A stretch of DNA of 64,000 nucleotides from contig JAXHLO010000025.1 of the NCBI GenBank assembly GCA_034522075.1, positions 1 through 64,000 of the forward strand, read 5' to 3'. Each line of letters starts with the position of its first letter. Positions within the stretch are counted from its first letter, which is position 1. The stretch is from UBA7803 sp034522075 (GTDB lineage Bacteria; Pseudomonadota; Gammaproteobacteria; Pseudomonadales; Azotimanducaceae). The notes below the pieces were generated by a model. The model was not told the DNA's origin. It saw nothing but the letters and a program-made list of their open reading frames with translations, and ran no database searches. Shown one piece after another: positions 8,400-18,100 of the stretch. The position numbers and the translations under genes are program-made.

Positions 8400-9479
8400 A
8401 TGACTGAATCAAGGCAAGTTGTCGCGCGCCGCGAACGACCCCCGAAGGCCGTGGCACTGATCTCCGGGGGCCTGGATTCCATGCTGGCTGCACGCGTGGT
8501 CATGGACCAGGGCGTGCACGTAGAGGGCCTGAATTTCTACACGGGCTTCTGCGTGGAAGGCCATACGCACGCCATCCGCGAACGCAAAAGCAAGGCGCCG
8601 AAGCGCAACAATGCGCTATGGGTAGCCGAACAGCTCGGCATCAAGCTGCACATCGTCGACGTCATCGACGAATACAAGGACGTGGTGCTGAACCCCAGGC
8701 ATGGCTACGGGGCCCATCTGAACCCGTGCCTGGACTGCAAGATCTTCATGGTGGACAAAGCCCGGGCCTGGGGCTTCATGGCGGACAACGACTTCGATTT
8801 CATCATCACCGGCGAAGTCATGGGTCAGCGGCCCAAAAGCCAGCGCAAGGAAACCCTGCCCCTGGTGGCCCGGGAATCCGGCGCCGACGACCGGCTGCTG
8901 CGGCCGTTGTGCGCCAAACATCTGCCGGAGACCCTGCCGGAGCGGGAAGGCTGGGTGAAGCGCGACGAGCTCTACAACTTCCACGGCCGCAACCGCAAAC
9001 CCCAGCTCGAGCTGGCCCGACGGCTCGGCTTCACCGATTGGGCACAGCCGGCGGGCGGCTGCTGCTTCCTGACCAACGCGGATTACTCCGCCAAACTCGA
9101 GGATCTGTGGCAATGGCGCGGCCAGCGGGACTACGAGCTCGACGACATCATGCTGCTCAAAGTGGGTCGGCATGTGCGCCCGTCGCCGGCCTACAAACTG
9201 ATCATCGGCCGCGAGGAAGGCGAGAATCGCTACCTGGAAGGCTATCGCAGGCAGTTCATCGCGCTGCGCCCGTTGAGTCACCGGGGTCCGCTGGCCCTGC
9301 TGGACGGCACACCCGGCGCAGACGACCTGCCGCTGGCCGCCCGCGTGCTGGCCCGCTACAGCCAGGGCCGGGATACGGCCCGGGTCCAGGTGAGCGTCGA
9401 GCGTCCCGACGGCAGCGGCGAAGTGCTCGAGGTGACGCCCATGCCCCCCCATGAAGTGCCCGAAAAATGGCATATCTAG
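8400..9479 (+). CDS. PP-loop ATPase with NFACT-R-like C-terminal domain (predicted tRNA/sulfur-transfer enzyme)
   Basis: The 359-residue protein has an ATP-pyrophosphatase PP-loop, SGGLDS, at residues 22-27. This is followed by CLDC (Cys110, Cys113), GQRPKSQ (142-148), Cys171 and a GGCC motif (219-222), as in MnmA/ThiI/TtuA-type tRNA thiolases. Residues from about 245 on (DDIMLLKVGRHVR, YKLIIGREEGENRYL) resemble the NFACT-R domain linked to RNA binding. Such proteins are often mis-annotated as a thiouridylate methyltransferase. The neighbouring TusA-like gene supplies a plausible sulfur donor. The start could instead be ATG 8379. The exact substrate is unknown. Confidence 0.78.
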   Translation: MTESRQVVARRERPPKAVALISGGLDSMLAARVVMDQGVHVEGLNFYTGFCVEGHTHAIRERKSKAPKRNNALWVAEQLGIKLHIVDVIDEYKDVVLNPRHGYGAHLNPCLDCKIFMVDKARAWGFMADNDFDFIITGEVMGQRPKSQRKETLPLVARESGADDRLLRPLCAKHLPETLPEREGWVKRDELYNFHGRNRKPQLELARRLGFTDWAQPAGGCCFLTNADYSAKLEDLWQWRGQRDYELDDIMLLKVGRHVRPSPAYKLIIGREEGENRYLEGYRRQFIALRPLSHRGPLALLDGTPGADDLPLAARVLARYSQGRDTARVQVSVERPDGSGEVLEVTPMPPHEVPEKWHI

Positions 9480-9501
9480 CCTGTCCTGGCAGAGCGTACT
9501 A

Positions 9502-9753
9502 GTGTCCACCGCGCGCCTCGACGCACTCGGCCTGCTCTGTCCCCTGCCGGTGATCCGCACGCAGAACGAGGTGCGTGACCTGGCTGCCGGCACGGAGCTC
9601 GAAGTGCTGGCGACCGATCCGGGTGCGCTGCACGATATTCGTGCGTGGTGCCGCGTTCACGGCCATGACTACCTCGACGACCAGCCGTGCCGCGATCCCG
9701 GGTGCGGGTCCGACCAGGCGCATTTCCATATCCGATTGCGTGTGTCAGACTGA
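9502..9753 (+). CDS. TusA-family sulfur carrier protein
   Basis: TusA-like proteins carry a persulfide on a conserved cysteine and pass it to acceptors in tRNA thiolation, molybdopterin or sulfur-oxidation pathways. This 83-residue protein has the diagnostic CPLPVIRT motif (active Cys13) followed by two beta-alpha units. The GTG at 9502 gives the usual short leader (MSTARLDALG). Extra cysteines occur near residues 53-73 (AWCRVHG, QPCRDPGCG), uncommon in E. coli TusA. It starts 22 bp after the PP-loop gene and is probably cotranscribed. Confidence 0.85.
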   Translation: MSTARLDALGLLCPLPVIRTQNEVRDLAAGTELEVLATDPGALHDIRAWCRVHGHDYLDDQPCRDPGCGSDQAHFHIRLRVSD

Positions 9754-9835
9754 ACGGAGGGCGCGTGGGGGACGCGTTTGCCTGGTGTACCGCCAGAAAT
9801 CGGAGACACGGCAACGCAACAGAACGCACCGTAAC

Positions 9836-9850
9836 GCACCGATATGGTGC
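9836..9850 (+). promoter_or_regulatory. NtrC binding site 1 upstream of glnA
   Basis: The sequence GCACC-GATAT-GGTGC is a perfect dyad matching the NtrC operator core (GCACY-N5-RGTGC). It lies about 93 bp upstream of the -24 element of the glnA sigma-54 promoter, within the range at which NtrC enhancers act. Confidence 0.85.
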
Positions 9851-9875
9851 ATAGGTTGCTTTGTGTCGAAAGAGA

Positions 9876-9890
9876 GCACTGTTATGGTGC
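9876..9890 (+). promoter_or_regulatory. NtrC binding site 2 upstream of glnA
   Basis: GCACT-GTTAT-GGTGC matches the NtrC core with one asymmetry. Its centre is 40 bp from site 1, about four helical turns, so two NtrC dimers could bind the same DNA face and assemble the hexamer. Confidence 0.8.
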
Positions 9891-9942
9891 ATAGGTAAGT
9901 GTTCACACACTTCCCGCCTTCCACCGAACGGTACGGCACCCG

Positions 9943-9957
9943 TGGCACACTTATTGC
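9943..9957 (+). promoter_or_regulatory. Sigma-54 (-24/-12) promoter of glnA
   Basis: TGGCAC-N5-TTGC matches the sigma-54 consensus at every key position (the GG at -24 and the GC at -12 in correct spacing). It lies about 122 bp upstream of the glnA start and downstream of two NtrC sites, the classical nitrogen-regulated arrangement. The rest of 9754-10078 has no gene. Confidence 0.88.
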
Positions 9958-10078
9958 GCATTCTATTGGAACGTCCGCGGCTGGATGAACCGAGTCCGGT
10001 CACGGCGCCCCAATCCGAGGCGCGCTGGCCGACCGGCAGGCCGCCGGAAGGAACCCACCATCAGGAGCAGGTAACGAG

Positions 10079-11491
10079 ATGTCCGAAAACACACTGAAAA
10101 TGATCAAAGACCACGACGTGAAATGGGTGGATCTGCGATTCACCGATCCCAAGGGGAAGGAACAGCACACGACCGTACCTGCTCCCCGGCTCGATGCCGA
10201 CGCTCTGCAGGACGGCTTCATGTTCGACGGGTCGTCCATCCAGGGTTGGAAGACCATCAACGAGTCGGACATGATCCTCATGCCCGACGACGAAACTCCG
10301 GTGATCGATCCGTTCCGCGACGACACCACCCTGAACCTGCGCTGCGACATCGTCGAGCCCAGCACCATGCAGCCCTACGACCGCGATCCCCGCTCCATCG
10401 CCAAGAAGGCCGAGGCCTACCTGAAGTCTTCCGGTGTGGGCGACACCGCCTTCTTCGGTCCGGAGAACGAGTTCTTCGTCTTCGACGACGTCCGCTGGAA
10501 GGTGGAAATGAGCGGCTCGTCCTACACCATCGGCGCCGAAGAAGCGGCCTGGTCGTCCCATTCGGAATTCGAAGGCGGCAATCTGGGCCACCGTCCGTCC
10601 ATCAAAGGCGGCTACTTTCCGGTACCGCCGGTGGATTCCGCCGCGGACCTGCGCTCGGCCATGTGTTCGGCCATGGAGGCCATGGGGCTGATTACCGAGG
10701 TGCATCACCACGAGGTGGCCACCGCCTGCCAGAACGAGATCGGCGTGCGCTTCAACACGCTGGTGAAAAAAGCTGACGAAGTGCAGATCTATAAATACTG
10801 CGTGCACAACGTGGCAGACGCCTACGGTAAGTCGGCGACCTTCATGCCGAAACCGCTGGTGGGCGACAACGGCAACGGCATGCACGTGCACTCCTCCATC
10901 GCGAAAGGCGGCACCAACCTCTTTCACGGCGACAAATACGCCGGCCTGTCGGAATCAGCGCTGTTCTATATCGGCGGCATCATCAAGCATGCCAAGGCCA
11001 TCAACGCCTTCGCCAATGCCAGCACCAACTCCTACAAGCGCCTGGTGCCCGGCTTCGAAGCCCCCGTGCTGCTGGCCTATTCGGCGCGCAACCGTTCCGC
11101 GTCCATCCGCGTGCCGTACATTCAGGGCGGCAACCCGAAAGGCTACCGGGTCGAAGTGCGCTTCCCTGACAGCACGGGCAATCCGTATCTGACCTTCGCC
11201 GCCATGCTCATGGCCGGACTCGACGGCATTCAGAACGAGATCAATCCCGGTGAAGCGCTGGACAAAGACCTTTACGATCTGCCGCCGGAAGAGCTGACGG
11301 GCATTCCCACCGTGGCGCATTCGCTGGAGGAAGCCCTCGACGCCCTGGACGAAGATCGGGAGTTTCTCAAAGCCGGCGGGGTGTTCAGCGACGGTGCCAT
11401 TGATGGCTACCTGGACCTCAAGCGGCAGGAAGTGGATTACCTGCGCATGCTGACCCATCCGGCCGAGTTCGAGATGTACTACAGCGTCTGA
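10079..11491 (+). CDS. glnA: GlnA, type I glutamine synthetase
   Basis: GlnA makes glutamine from glutamate, ammonia and ATP, the main route of ammonium assimilation. The 470-residue protein has MFDGSSIQGW (N-terminal domain), the FFGPENEFF metal-site segment, NGNGMHVH and the ATP-binding region with NRSASIR. Tyr399 in DLYDLPPEE is the adenylylation site of the GSI-beta type, implying control by GlnE/GlnB. AGGAG lies upstream of the ATG. Transcription is probably from the sigma-54 promoter at 9943, activated by NtrC from the ntrBC pair 1 kb downstream. Confidence 0.97.
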   Translation: MSENTLKMIKDHDVKWVDLRFTDPKGKEQHTTVPAPRLDADALQDGFMFDGSSIQGWKTINESDMILMPDDETPVIDPFRDDTTLNLRCDIVEPSTMQPYDRDPRSIAKKAEAYLKSSGVGDTAFFGPENEFFVFDDVRWKVEMSGSSYTIGAEEAAWSSHSEFEGGNLGHRPSIKGGYFPVPPVDSAADLRSAMCSAMEAMGLITEVHHHEVATACQNEIGVRFNTLVKKADEVQIYKYCVHNVADAYGKSATFMPKPLVGDNGNGMHVHSSIAKGGTNLFHGDKYAGLSESALFYIGGIIKHAKAINAFANASTNSYKRLVPGFEAPVLLAYSARNRSASIRVPYIQGGNPKGYRVEVRFPDSTGNPYLTFAAMLMAGLDGIQNEINPGEALDKDLYDLPPEELTGIPTVAHSLEEALDALDEDREFLKAGGVFSDGAIDGYLDLKRQEVDYLRMLTHPAEFEMYYSV

Positions 11492-11520
11492 TACAGACGT
11501 CGAACCTGCGGTCCTCAAGA

Positions 11521-11556
11521 AAAGCCCTATTTCTTTACGAAATGGGGCTTTTTTTC
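11521..11556 (+). terminator. Rho-independent terminator of glnA
   Basis: AAAGCCC-T-ATTTC, a short loop, then GAAAT-GGGGCTT and a run of seven T form a GC/AT stem followed by a U-tract, 30 bp after the glnA stop. This should separate glnA transcripts from the downstream DUF4124 gene. Confidence 0.85.
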
Positions 11557-11625
11557 GCATCTGCGATGTCTAAATTCTGGTGTAATCGACCTGGTCGCGC
11601 ATCACCGGATGGCGAGGTAACCCTG

Positions 11626-12261
11626 ATGATTCAATTGCGTACAGACTGTTCGTGGTATCGCTGGCCGAGCGCCGCCGCCCTGCTCGGCAGTATCGCCCTG
11701 TGCCTGGCAATGCTCGGAGCTGCTCCCGCCGAGGCCAACGGCAGGATCTACAAGACCGTGGACGAAGACGGCAATGTGGTATTCACGGATGTGCCGCCGC
11801 GCCCGGAGCAGCGCGGCGAAACCGTTGACCTGAATTCGGGCAACAGCTTCACCCCGCCGGAACGCGAAAACGACGGCATTTCCCTGGAAGCCTGGCGCGG
11901 CGACGAGCCTGCCGGCCCCGAGGACGAGGAAGAGACGGTCACCCGCTACAACTCCCTGCAGGTGGCCAGTCCGCAGAATGACGCCGCCGTTCGCGACAAC
12001 GCCGGCAACGTCAGCATCACGGCAACCGTCGACCCGGATCTGCAGCCCGGACATACGCTGCAGTTATTCCTCGACGGCGAATTGCAGCAATCCGGCGGCA
12101 CCACAACCTTCCAGCTCAGCAACGTAGACCGCGGCACTCACGAAGTGCAGCTGCGCATCGTCGGGCCCGGCGGCGAGATCCTGATGACCAGCCCCGGCTC
12201 GGTATTCCACCTGCAGCGGCGCTCGGTGATCCTGCAGCCGGGGGGCGCACGGGGCAACTGA
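11626..12261 (+). CDS. Exported DUF4124 domain protein
   Basis: The 211-residue protein has a signal peptide (hydrophobic stretch about residues 16-32, cleavage likely near APAEA) followed by the DUF4124 core IYKTVDEDGNVVFTDVPP. The middle is low-complexity and the C-terminal half is Ig-like (DNAGNVSITATVDPDLQPGHTLQLFLDGE in outline). DUF4124 proteins commonly sit between glnA and ntrB in gammaproteobacteria. Their function is unknown. The ATG at 11626 (GAGG upstream) is preferred over a longer frame from 11542 that would run through the glnA terminator. Confidence 0.8.
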   Translation: MIQLRTDCSWYRWPSAAALLGSIALCLAMLGAAPAEANGRIYKTVDEDGNVVFTDVPPRPEQRGETVDLNSGNSFTPPERENDGISLEAWRGDEPAGPEDEEETVTRYNSLQVASPQNDAAVRDNAGNVSITATVDPDLQPGHTLQLFLDGELQQSGGTTTFQLSNVDRGTHEVQLRIVGPGGEILMTSPGSVFHLQRRSVILQPGGARGN

Positions 12262-12562
12262 AGCCGGGCCCTGGCCGCGCCATGGCGGCGATGGCCGTTG
12301 ACCCGGACAGCTCGATGCACTATTTTGGCACAAACGGCGTCGGCGCGCAGAACCGAACAGGCGCAGACGCGGCTGCAGTACCACCCCTGACCAGCCAGCA
12401 GGTATCCTGCATTCAACCGGAACGCCGGATTTTCAATGCTCAAAAAGAAAGTGAGCACTAACATCATAATGTTCCGACAGTGGCCATGAATTGGACCGCT
12501 TCTTGCCTCACCTTGGTACCCGGCCCGCTACCCGCCGGGCCATAACGAGTCACCAGGCGCGC
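12262..12562. other. Region upstream of ntrB
   Basis: These 301 bases between the DUF4124 gene and ntrB hold no gene I can support. They contain the NtrC-like dyad at 12316 and, nearer ntrB, an AT-rich stretch (about 12435-12475) that may hold the promoter. Two in-frame ntrB starts, at 12491 and 12563, border the region. Confidence 0.5.
12316..12332 (+). promoter_or_regulatory. Possible NtrC site upstream of ntrB
   Basis: TGCACTATTTTGGCACA resembles the NtrC site of enterobacterial glnL (TGCACT-N5-GGTGCA) but has GGCACA in the right half. It lies about 230-250 bp before the ntrB start. It could mediate autoregulation of ntrBC by NtrC. The imperfect right arm keeps this tentative. Confidence 0.4.
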
Positions 12563-13657
12563 ATGACCAATCTCAACAAGGTGGACGTCCTCGACTATCT
12601 GAGCACTGCCGTCATGGTGCTCTCCGCAGACCTGCGCGTGTGCTACCTGAATTCAGCGGCAGAATCCCTGCTCGGCTGCAGCGAAGGCCGGTCGGCCGGC
12701 AGCCCGGCAACAGACCTGCTGAGCGCCGAAGACCATGATCTCTTCGATGGTTTCGGCACCGTGGCCGAAACGGGTCAATCGGTAACCCGGCGCGGGGCGG
12801 AGTTTCGAACCCGGGACGGCAGCGAGGTGGTGGCAGACCTGACCGTTTCCCTGGAACAGAGCAGCGGCCACCTGATCGTGGAGTTCCAACCCATCAACCG
12901 GTTGATTCGCATCAACCGCGACGACCACGCCGTGTTTTCTCAGGAAACCACCCGCAAGCTGGTGCGCGGACTGGCGCACGAGATCAAGAACCCCCTGGGC
13001 GGCGTGCGCGGAGCCGCCCAGCTTCTCGAGCGCGAGCTCGACGAAGCCAGGCTGACCGAATACACGCGGGTGATCATAGACGAAGCAGACCGCCTCAAGG
13101 CGCTGGTGGACCGGATGCTCGGCCCCAACCGGGAGCCGGAAACCCGGCCGGTAAACGTCCATTCGGTGATCGAACATGTGATACGCCTGATCGACGCGGA
13201 AAGCAGCGGGCGCATCGCCTTCCGGCGCGACTACGATCCGAGCCTGCCGGAAGTACGGGCGGACGAGGCGCAGCTCATCCAGGCCATGCTCAACATCGTC
13301 GCCAATGCCGCCCAGGCCCTGGAAGGCCGGGCCAACCCCACCATCAGCATACGCACGCGCATCGTCCGCCAGTTCACCATCGGCGCGCGGCTGCACCGCA
13401 TCGTGCTGCAGATCGACATAGCCGACAACGGCCCCGGCATTCCAGCCGATATGCTGGAGCGCATGTACTTCCCCATGATCAGCGGCCGTCCGGAAGGCAC
13501 CGGCCTGGGGCTCGCCATCACTCAGGCCATCATCGGAGCGCATGGCGGCATCATCGAGTGCGAAAGCCGGCCGGGGCGCACCTGCTTCTCGATATTCCTG
13601 CCCGTGGAGGGTGCCGGCGTGGCCACTGAAGCACTTGAGGAACAGGTCAATGAGTAA
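12563..13657 (+). CDS. glnL: NtrB (GlnL), nitrogen-sensing histidine kinase
   Basis: NtrB phosphorylates NtrC under nitrogen limitation and dephosphorylates it when bound by GlnB. The 364-residue soluble protein has an N-terminal PAS domain (about residues 10-105), the H-box GLAHEIKNPLGG (His139), the N-box NIVANAAQAL, and the G1 and G2 boxes DNGPGIP and GTGLGLAI. ATG 12563 (MTNLNKVD) gives the normal NtrB length. Starting at 12491 would add 24 residues. It overlaps ntrC by eight bases. Confidence 0.93.
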   Translation: MTNLNKVDVLDYLSTAVMVLSADLRVCYLNSAAESLLGCSEGRSAGSPATDLLSAEDHDLFDGFGTVAETGQSVTRRGAEFRTRDGSEVVADLTVSLEQSSGHLIVEFQPINRLIRINRDDHAVFSQETTRKLVRGLAHEIKNPLGGVRGAAQLLERELDEARLTEYTRVIIDEADRLKALVDRMLGPNREPETRPVNVHSVIEHVIRLIDAESSGRIAFRRDYDPSLPEVRADEAQLIQAMLNIVANAAQALEGRANPTISIRTRIVRQFTIGARLHRIVLQIDIADNGPGIPADMLERMYFPMISGRPEGTGLGLAITQAIIGAHGGIIECESRPGRTCFSIFLPVEGAGVATEALEEQVNE

Positions 13658-15059
13658 ACGTGTGTGGGTCGTGGACGACGACCGGTCCATCCGCTGGGTG
13701 CTGGAACGCGCCATGTCCCAGGCCGGCATCCCCATTACGGCGTTCGCCTCGGCAGATCACGCCATGCACCATCTGGACGACGAGCGCCCCATCGCCGTGC
13801 TCACTGACGTGCGCATGCCGGGTATGGACGGCATGGATTTCATCAACCGCATCCACGACGCTTACCCTGAGCTGCCGGTGATCGTCATGACCGCCCATTC
13901 CGACCTGGACAGCGCCATCAACGCCTATCAGAGCGGCGCCTTCGAGTATCTGCCGAAGCCCTTCGACGTCGATGACGCCATCGCCATCGTGCGCCGCGCC
14001 ATTACTTTCGCCGAAGAGTCCGAACCGCGCCCCCAGCCTGCACAAGCCCAGCCCGCTCAGGAGATCATCGGTCAGGCGCCGGCCATGCAGGAGGTGTTCC
14101 GCGCCATCGGCAGGCTGGCCAGTTCCAACGTCACGGTGCTCATCCGCGGCGCATCGGGTTCCGGCAAGGAACTGGTGGCCAATGCCCTGCACCGCCACAG
14201 CCCGCGGAAAGACGGCAGCTTCGTGGCATTGAACATGGCAGCCATTCCCCGCGAACTGGTGGAGTCGGAACTCTTCGGACATGAAAAAGGCGCCTTCACC
14301 GGCGCCAACAATCAGCGCGTGGGCCGCTTCGAGCAGGCCAACGGCGGTACGCTGTTTCTCGACGAGATTGGTGACATGCCGCCGGACACACAAACACGCC
14401 TGCTGCGGGTGCTGTCCAACGGCGAGTTCTATCGGGTCGGCGGTCATCAGCCCATCAAGGTGGATGTACGCATCATCGCGGCGACGCACCAGGACCTGGA
14501 GGAAAGGGTCCAGCAGGGCACGTTCCGCGAAGACCTGTTTCACCGGCTGAACGTCATCAGTGTGCACGTGCCCACGCTGGCAGAGCGCAAGGCCGACATC
14601 CCGCTGCTGGCCCGCTATTTTCTCGACAAGGCAGCCGAGGAACTCGGCGGCGAGCCGAAGATCATGCGCGCCGAGACCGAGGAGTATCTGTGCACCCTGC
14701 CCTGGCCCGGCAACGTGCGCCAACTGGAAAATACCTGCCGCTGGCTCACGGTCATGGCGTCCGGCCGTGAGATCCATCTGGAGGATCTACCCCCGGAATT
14801 GAAGACCGAACGCGATGCCGCGGCAGCGGGCGGCGGCGGCAGCTGGGAAGACGTACTGGAACAGTGGGCGGACGAAGTCCTGGCACAGCCGGGGCACGAA
14901 CCACTGCTGGATACAGCGGTCCCGCGCTTCGAGCGCATCATGATCCGCACCGCACTGAAACATACCGGCGGGCGCAAGCGCGACGCAGCGGAACTGCTGG
15001 GCTGGGGCCGCAACACACTGACGCGCAAAATCGCCGAACTCGAGATGACCGACCTGTAG
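13650..15059 (+). CDS. glnG: NtrC (GlnG), sigma-54-dependent nitrogen response regulator
   Basis: This 469-residue activator has three domains. The receiver has phospho-acceptor Asp53 in LTDVRMPG and a conserved Lys in YLPKPFD. The AAA+ domain has Walker A GASGSGKE, the sigma-54 contact loop GAFTGA and Walker B TLFLDEIGD. The Fis-type helix-turn-helix is at the C-terminus (RDAAELLGWGRNTLTRKI). Phosphorylated NtrC should bind the two sites upstream of glnA. The start has GAGGAA upstream and overlaps ntrB. Confidence 0.95.
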   Translation: MSKRVWVVDDDRSIRWVLERAMSQAGIPITAFASADHAMHHLDDERPIAVLTDVRMPGMDGMDFINRIHDAYPELPVIVMTAHSDLDSAINAYQSGAFEYLPKPFDVDDAIAIVRRAITFAEESEPRPQPAQAQPAQEIIGQAPAMQEVFRAIGRLASSNVTVLIRGASGSGKELVANALHRHSPRKDGSFVALNMAAIPRELVESELFGHEKGAFTGANNQRVGRFEQANGGTLFLDEIGDMPPDTQTRLLRVLSNGEFYRVGGHQPIKVDVRIIAATHQDLEERVQQGTFREDLFHRLNVISVHVPTLAERKADIPLLARYFLDKAAEELGGEPKIMRAETEEYLCTLPWPGNVRQLENTCRWLTVMASGREIHLEDLPPELKTERDAAAAGGGGSWEDVLEQWADEVLAQPGHEPLLDTAVPRFERIMIRTALKHTGGRKRDAAELLGWGRNTLTRKIAELEMTDL

Positions 15060-15120
15060 GAGCGGAGGCTTTCCGGCCGATCACAGACCGGGCCACAAGC
15101 CCGCCGGAAGGCCCTGTGGG
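15055..15120. repeat. Hairpin between ntrC and the msh operon (REP-like)
   Basis: GTAGGAGCG at 15056-15064 is followed by GGCTTTCCGGC (15068-15078) and its near-complement GCCGGAAGGCC (15103-15113). The segment sits between convergent ntrC and mshQ and begins with the same GTAGGAGCG word as the REP-like elements at 41344 and 46641. It could serve as a bidirectional terminator. Confidence 0.55.
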
Positions 15121-18100
15121 TCAGGGCATTTCACCCCAGTAGATGATCCGGTCATGGCCGCGGAAGCGGCCGAAGGACGCCGTGGCCGCAGGATTCTGCA
15201 AACCCGTGCCGTGCCAGTCGAACTCGAGCCAGGGCACGACGTCCAGGGTCACCAGCACACTGCCGTCATTGCCGAACCCGGGTGCGGCAAGTGCCAGCGG
15301 TGCATCCGGATCGGCGGCCCCCTGCAGCAGGGTCGCCGCGGGTGCAGGCCCGCTCACGGACGTCTCGCCCGCGTCCAGGTTGCCGCTGAAATCAGACAAC
15401 GTTGCGTCGGCGCCGGCATAGGCTGTGCAGGCGTCTGCCGGATGCCCTTCGAAGGCGGCACCCGTAAAGATCTGGGCAGCCAGCGGCACCCGCAGATCCT
15501 CGTTCTCCGGCCCCCTGGCCGGCAGCACGGCCAGGCGCCCGTAGACCACCCGGGTGGGATTGCCCAGCGCCCGGCCGTCGCAGGTTCCTGCGGCCAGGCA
15601 GTCGCCGGAACTGCCGGCATGACTGTCGAGACCCTGCAGCAGCGCATCGTTCAACGGATCAGCCACCACCAGGCCCAGTTGCAGCGGATCGAAGGGGCCG
15701 TCCGGCGCTGCCTCGCGGGCGAACGCCAGATCGTTCCGATCCACCGCCACCTCGCCGGCGCTCCAGGTGCCGCCCACGGCTGACAGGCGCCCGCCGCGGT
15801 CGACGCCGTCGTCACCCGCTTCGGCGGTTAAGGTCAATTCGGCGACCGCAGCGGCGCCCAATAAACCGGCATCATAGTTTTCCGTCACGCTGCCGCCGGC
15901 CGTCAGCGCCTGCAGCACGAATTCCAATCCCAGCTCCGGCTGATCCATGTAGGTATAAGCCCCGCAAGCGGCGCTGACCTGGGCGCTCAGCACATCGAAG
16001 GCAGCCGGATGGAAGCGGCCCACATCCACGGCCGCCCCGGGCACCGGCCCGCTGCCGAGATAGTCATCGTCTGCCACCGCGGGGCGCAGACGTATACTGC
16101 CCACCTCGTCGAATACCACGCCAGAGTTGAGGAATCGGCCGGCCACGCCGGTGGCCCCGAAAGCGGCACCGTTGATCACATCCCCGGTCGAGCCGTTGCG
16201 TCCGCCCGCCGGAAAGACCAGCGCGTCGCTGACCACGCGCACTCCCTCGGGCGGCAGCTCCCGGCCGAAGTTCGGCGTACGGTCGCCCTCGGCATCGCGG
16301 GCTTCCACCTCGACCTCGAAGGGCTCGCCGGCAGCCGTGAAGGCATCGCCGGCGGTGGATACGGCCCCGGGATTGGGCGTGCCGTCTGCCGCCCGAATGG
16401 TGGTAAAGACCAGCGCCGCGGGTTGCACCACGAACGTGTTACTGGCGCCGCTCACCACGTTATCGAAGCTGCCGCTGTCACTCATCTGTAAAGCGATGGC
16501 ACCGGCATCCTTGTAACGTACGGCCACCTCCGCCTGGCCGGCGGTAAAGGTGACCGGCTGGGCTGCGCCGCCGACGGCCTGATCATTCACCGTGGCCAGC
16601 AGCGGACCCGAATCGGGATTCTCATAGGTCATGGTGAAGGCCAGCTGGCGGGAGGCCGAATAGCTTTCGATGATGCCGCACTGAGGATCATCCTCGGTGA
16701 CGCCGTAGGCGGCCAGATGCATGGTGAATGTGCTGCCCGCCGCCTGAGTACCTACAGGATCATCTATCGGGCTGGGCGGCGGATTGGGCAACGCGTTGCC
16801 GGTAACGGTGAAACCGCTGGGGGCGAACAGCAGCATCCCCTCGGTATCCGTGTCACGGATATCCGGGTCCGCCGCCTCGAAGACGTCCACGTTCAGCAGA
16901 GCCGGGCCCTCCCGGTAGCGCAGCGCAAACGTCGCCCTGCCCGCATCGGCCGGGTCGAACTGATAACTGGCCGCGCCGTCATCGGCCGTGGCATCGGCAA
17001 AAATGCCATTGCCGGACAGCAGCGACCAGGTGCCGCGGCCCGTGCTGCTGGTCAGACTGATCTCGCCGTCATAGTCCGTGAGTACGGCGCTGGAGGCATC
17101 CAGCACGGCGACCTCCACCGGCTCGTCCAGGCAGTGAATGCCGGCGCCGTCGTGACTTACGGCAAAGGCACTGGCCGCGGTGAACGGCTCGGCCCGGCAG
17201 ATCCGGGTCCGGTTCATGGCTCCTTCGATGGCTGGCCGGTCGAGCACCTGGGTATAGACGCGCACTTCATCGATGGCGCCGTCGAAAAAGTACTCGTTAC
17301 TGCCGACGCGCTTGCCGACCGCCAGCGGATCCGTGGTCTGGATCAGTTCGGTGGGGCCGAAATTGTCCGCGGCGACCGGGCTGCCATCCACGTAGAGCTC
17401 GAGCCTGCGGCCGCTGAACACGCCGGCGACGTGAGTCCAGCGGTTTACCGCCGGCAGCGGCGCCGTCACTTCCAGGCGGCCGCGGCCGGTCTCCGCGCGC
17501 AACTTGAATTCACCGCCCTCGCTGAACATGCCCATCTGTGCCCGGCCGGAACCCCCGTCGTGCACCGACTTGGCCATGACCTGGCGCGTCCCCGCCCAGG
17601 CATCCGGGCGGATCCAGGCCATGTAGGTCAGGGCATCGCTGCCGTTCTGCCCCCCACGGTGATCCACCAGCACATGATCGTCCGTGCCATCGAATACCCC
17701 ATAACGGCAGGTCCCCGGATCGCCGGCAATGGCCGGGGTATCGCGGGAAGTCACGGCGCCGCCGAAGGCGCTGCCGTGCCAGCCGGACGCCGAGTCGATT
17801 ACTTCATCCGGCGTGCCATTCCAGCTCGTTTCGTCCATGGCAAGCTCAAGCACGGGCGCCACATCCGGTGTAGTCACGTCCTCCCAGGAGGTACCGATGC
17901 GCAGGCGGTCGATGATCACTTCATCGTCACCATCCAGATTCACCGAGCGAAAGCCGATACGGGAGAATTCGGTGATATTGCTGTCGCCGCGGGAAACAGC
18001 GTCCTCCGGCGGCTCCGTGGACAGAGACACGGGATCGACCCAGAGGCGGAACTCGTCGTAAACCGTGCGGCGGCCATTGTTGGGTTTCGACAGATGCCCC

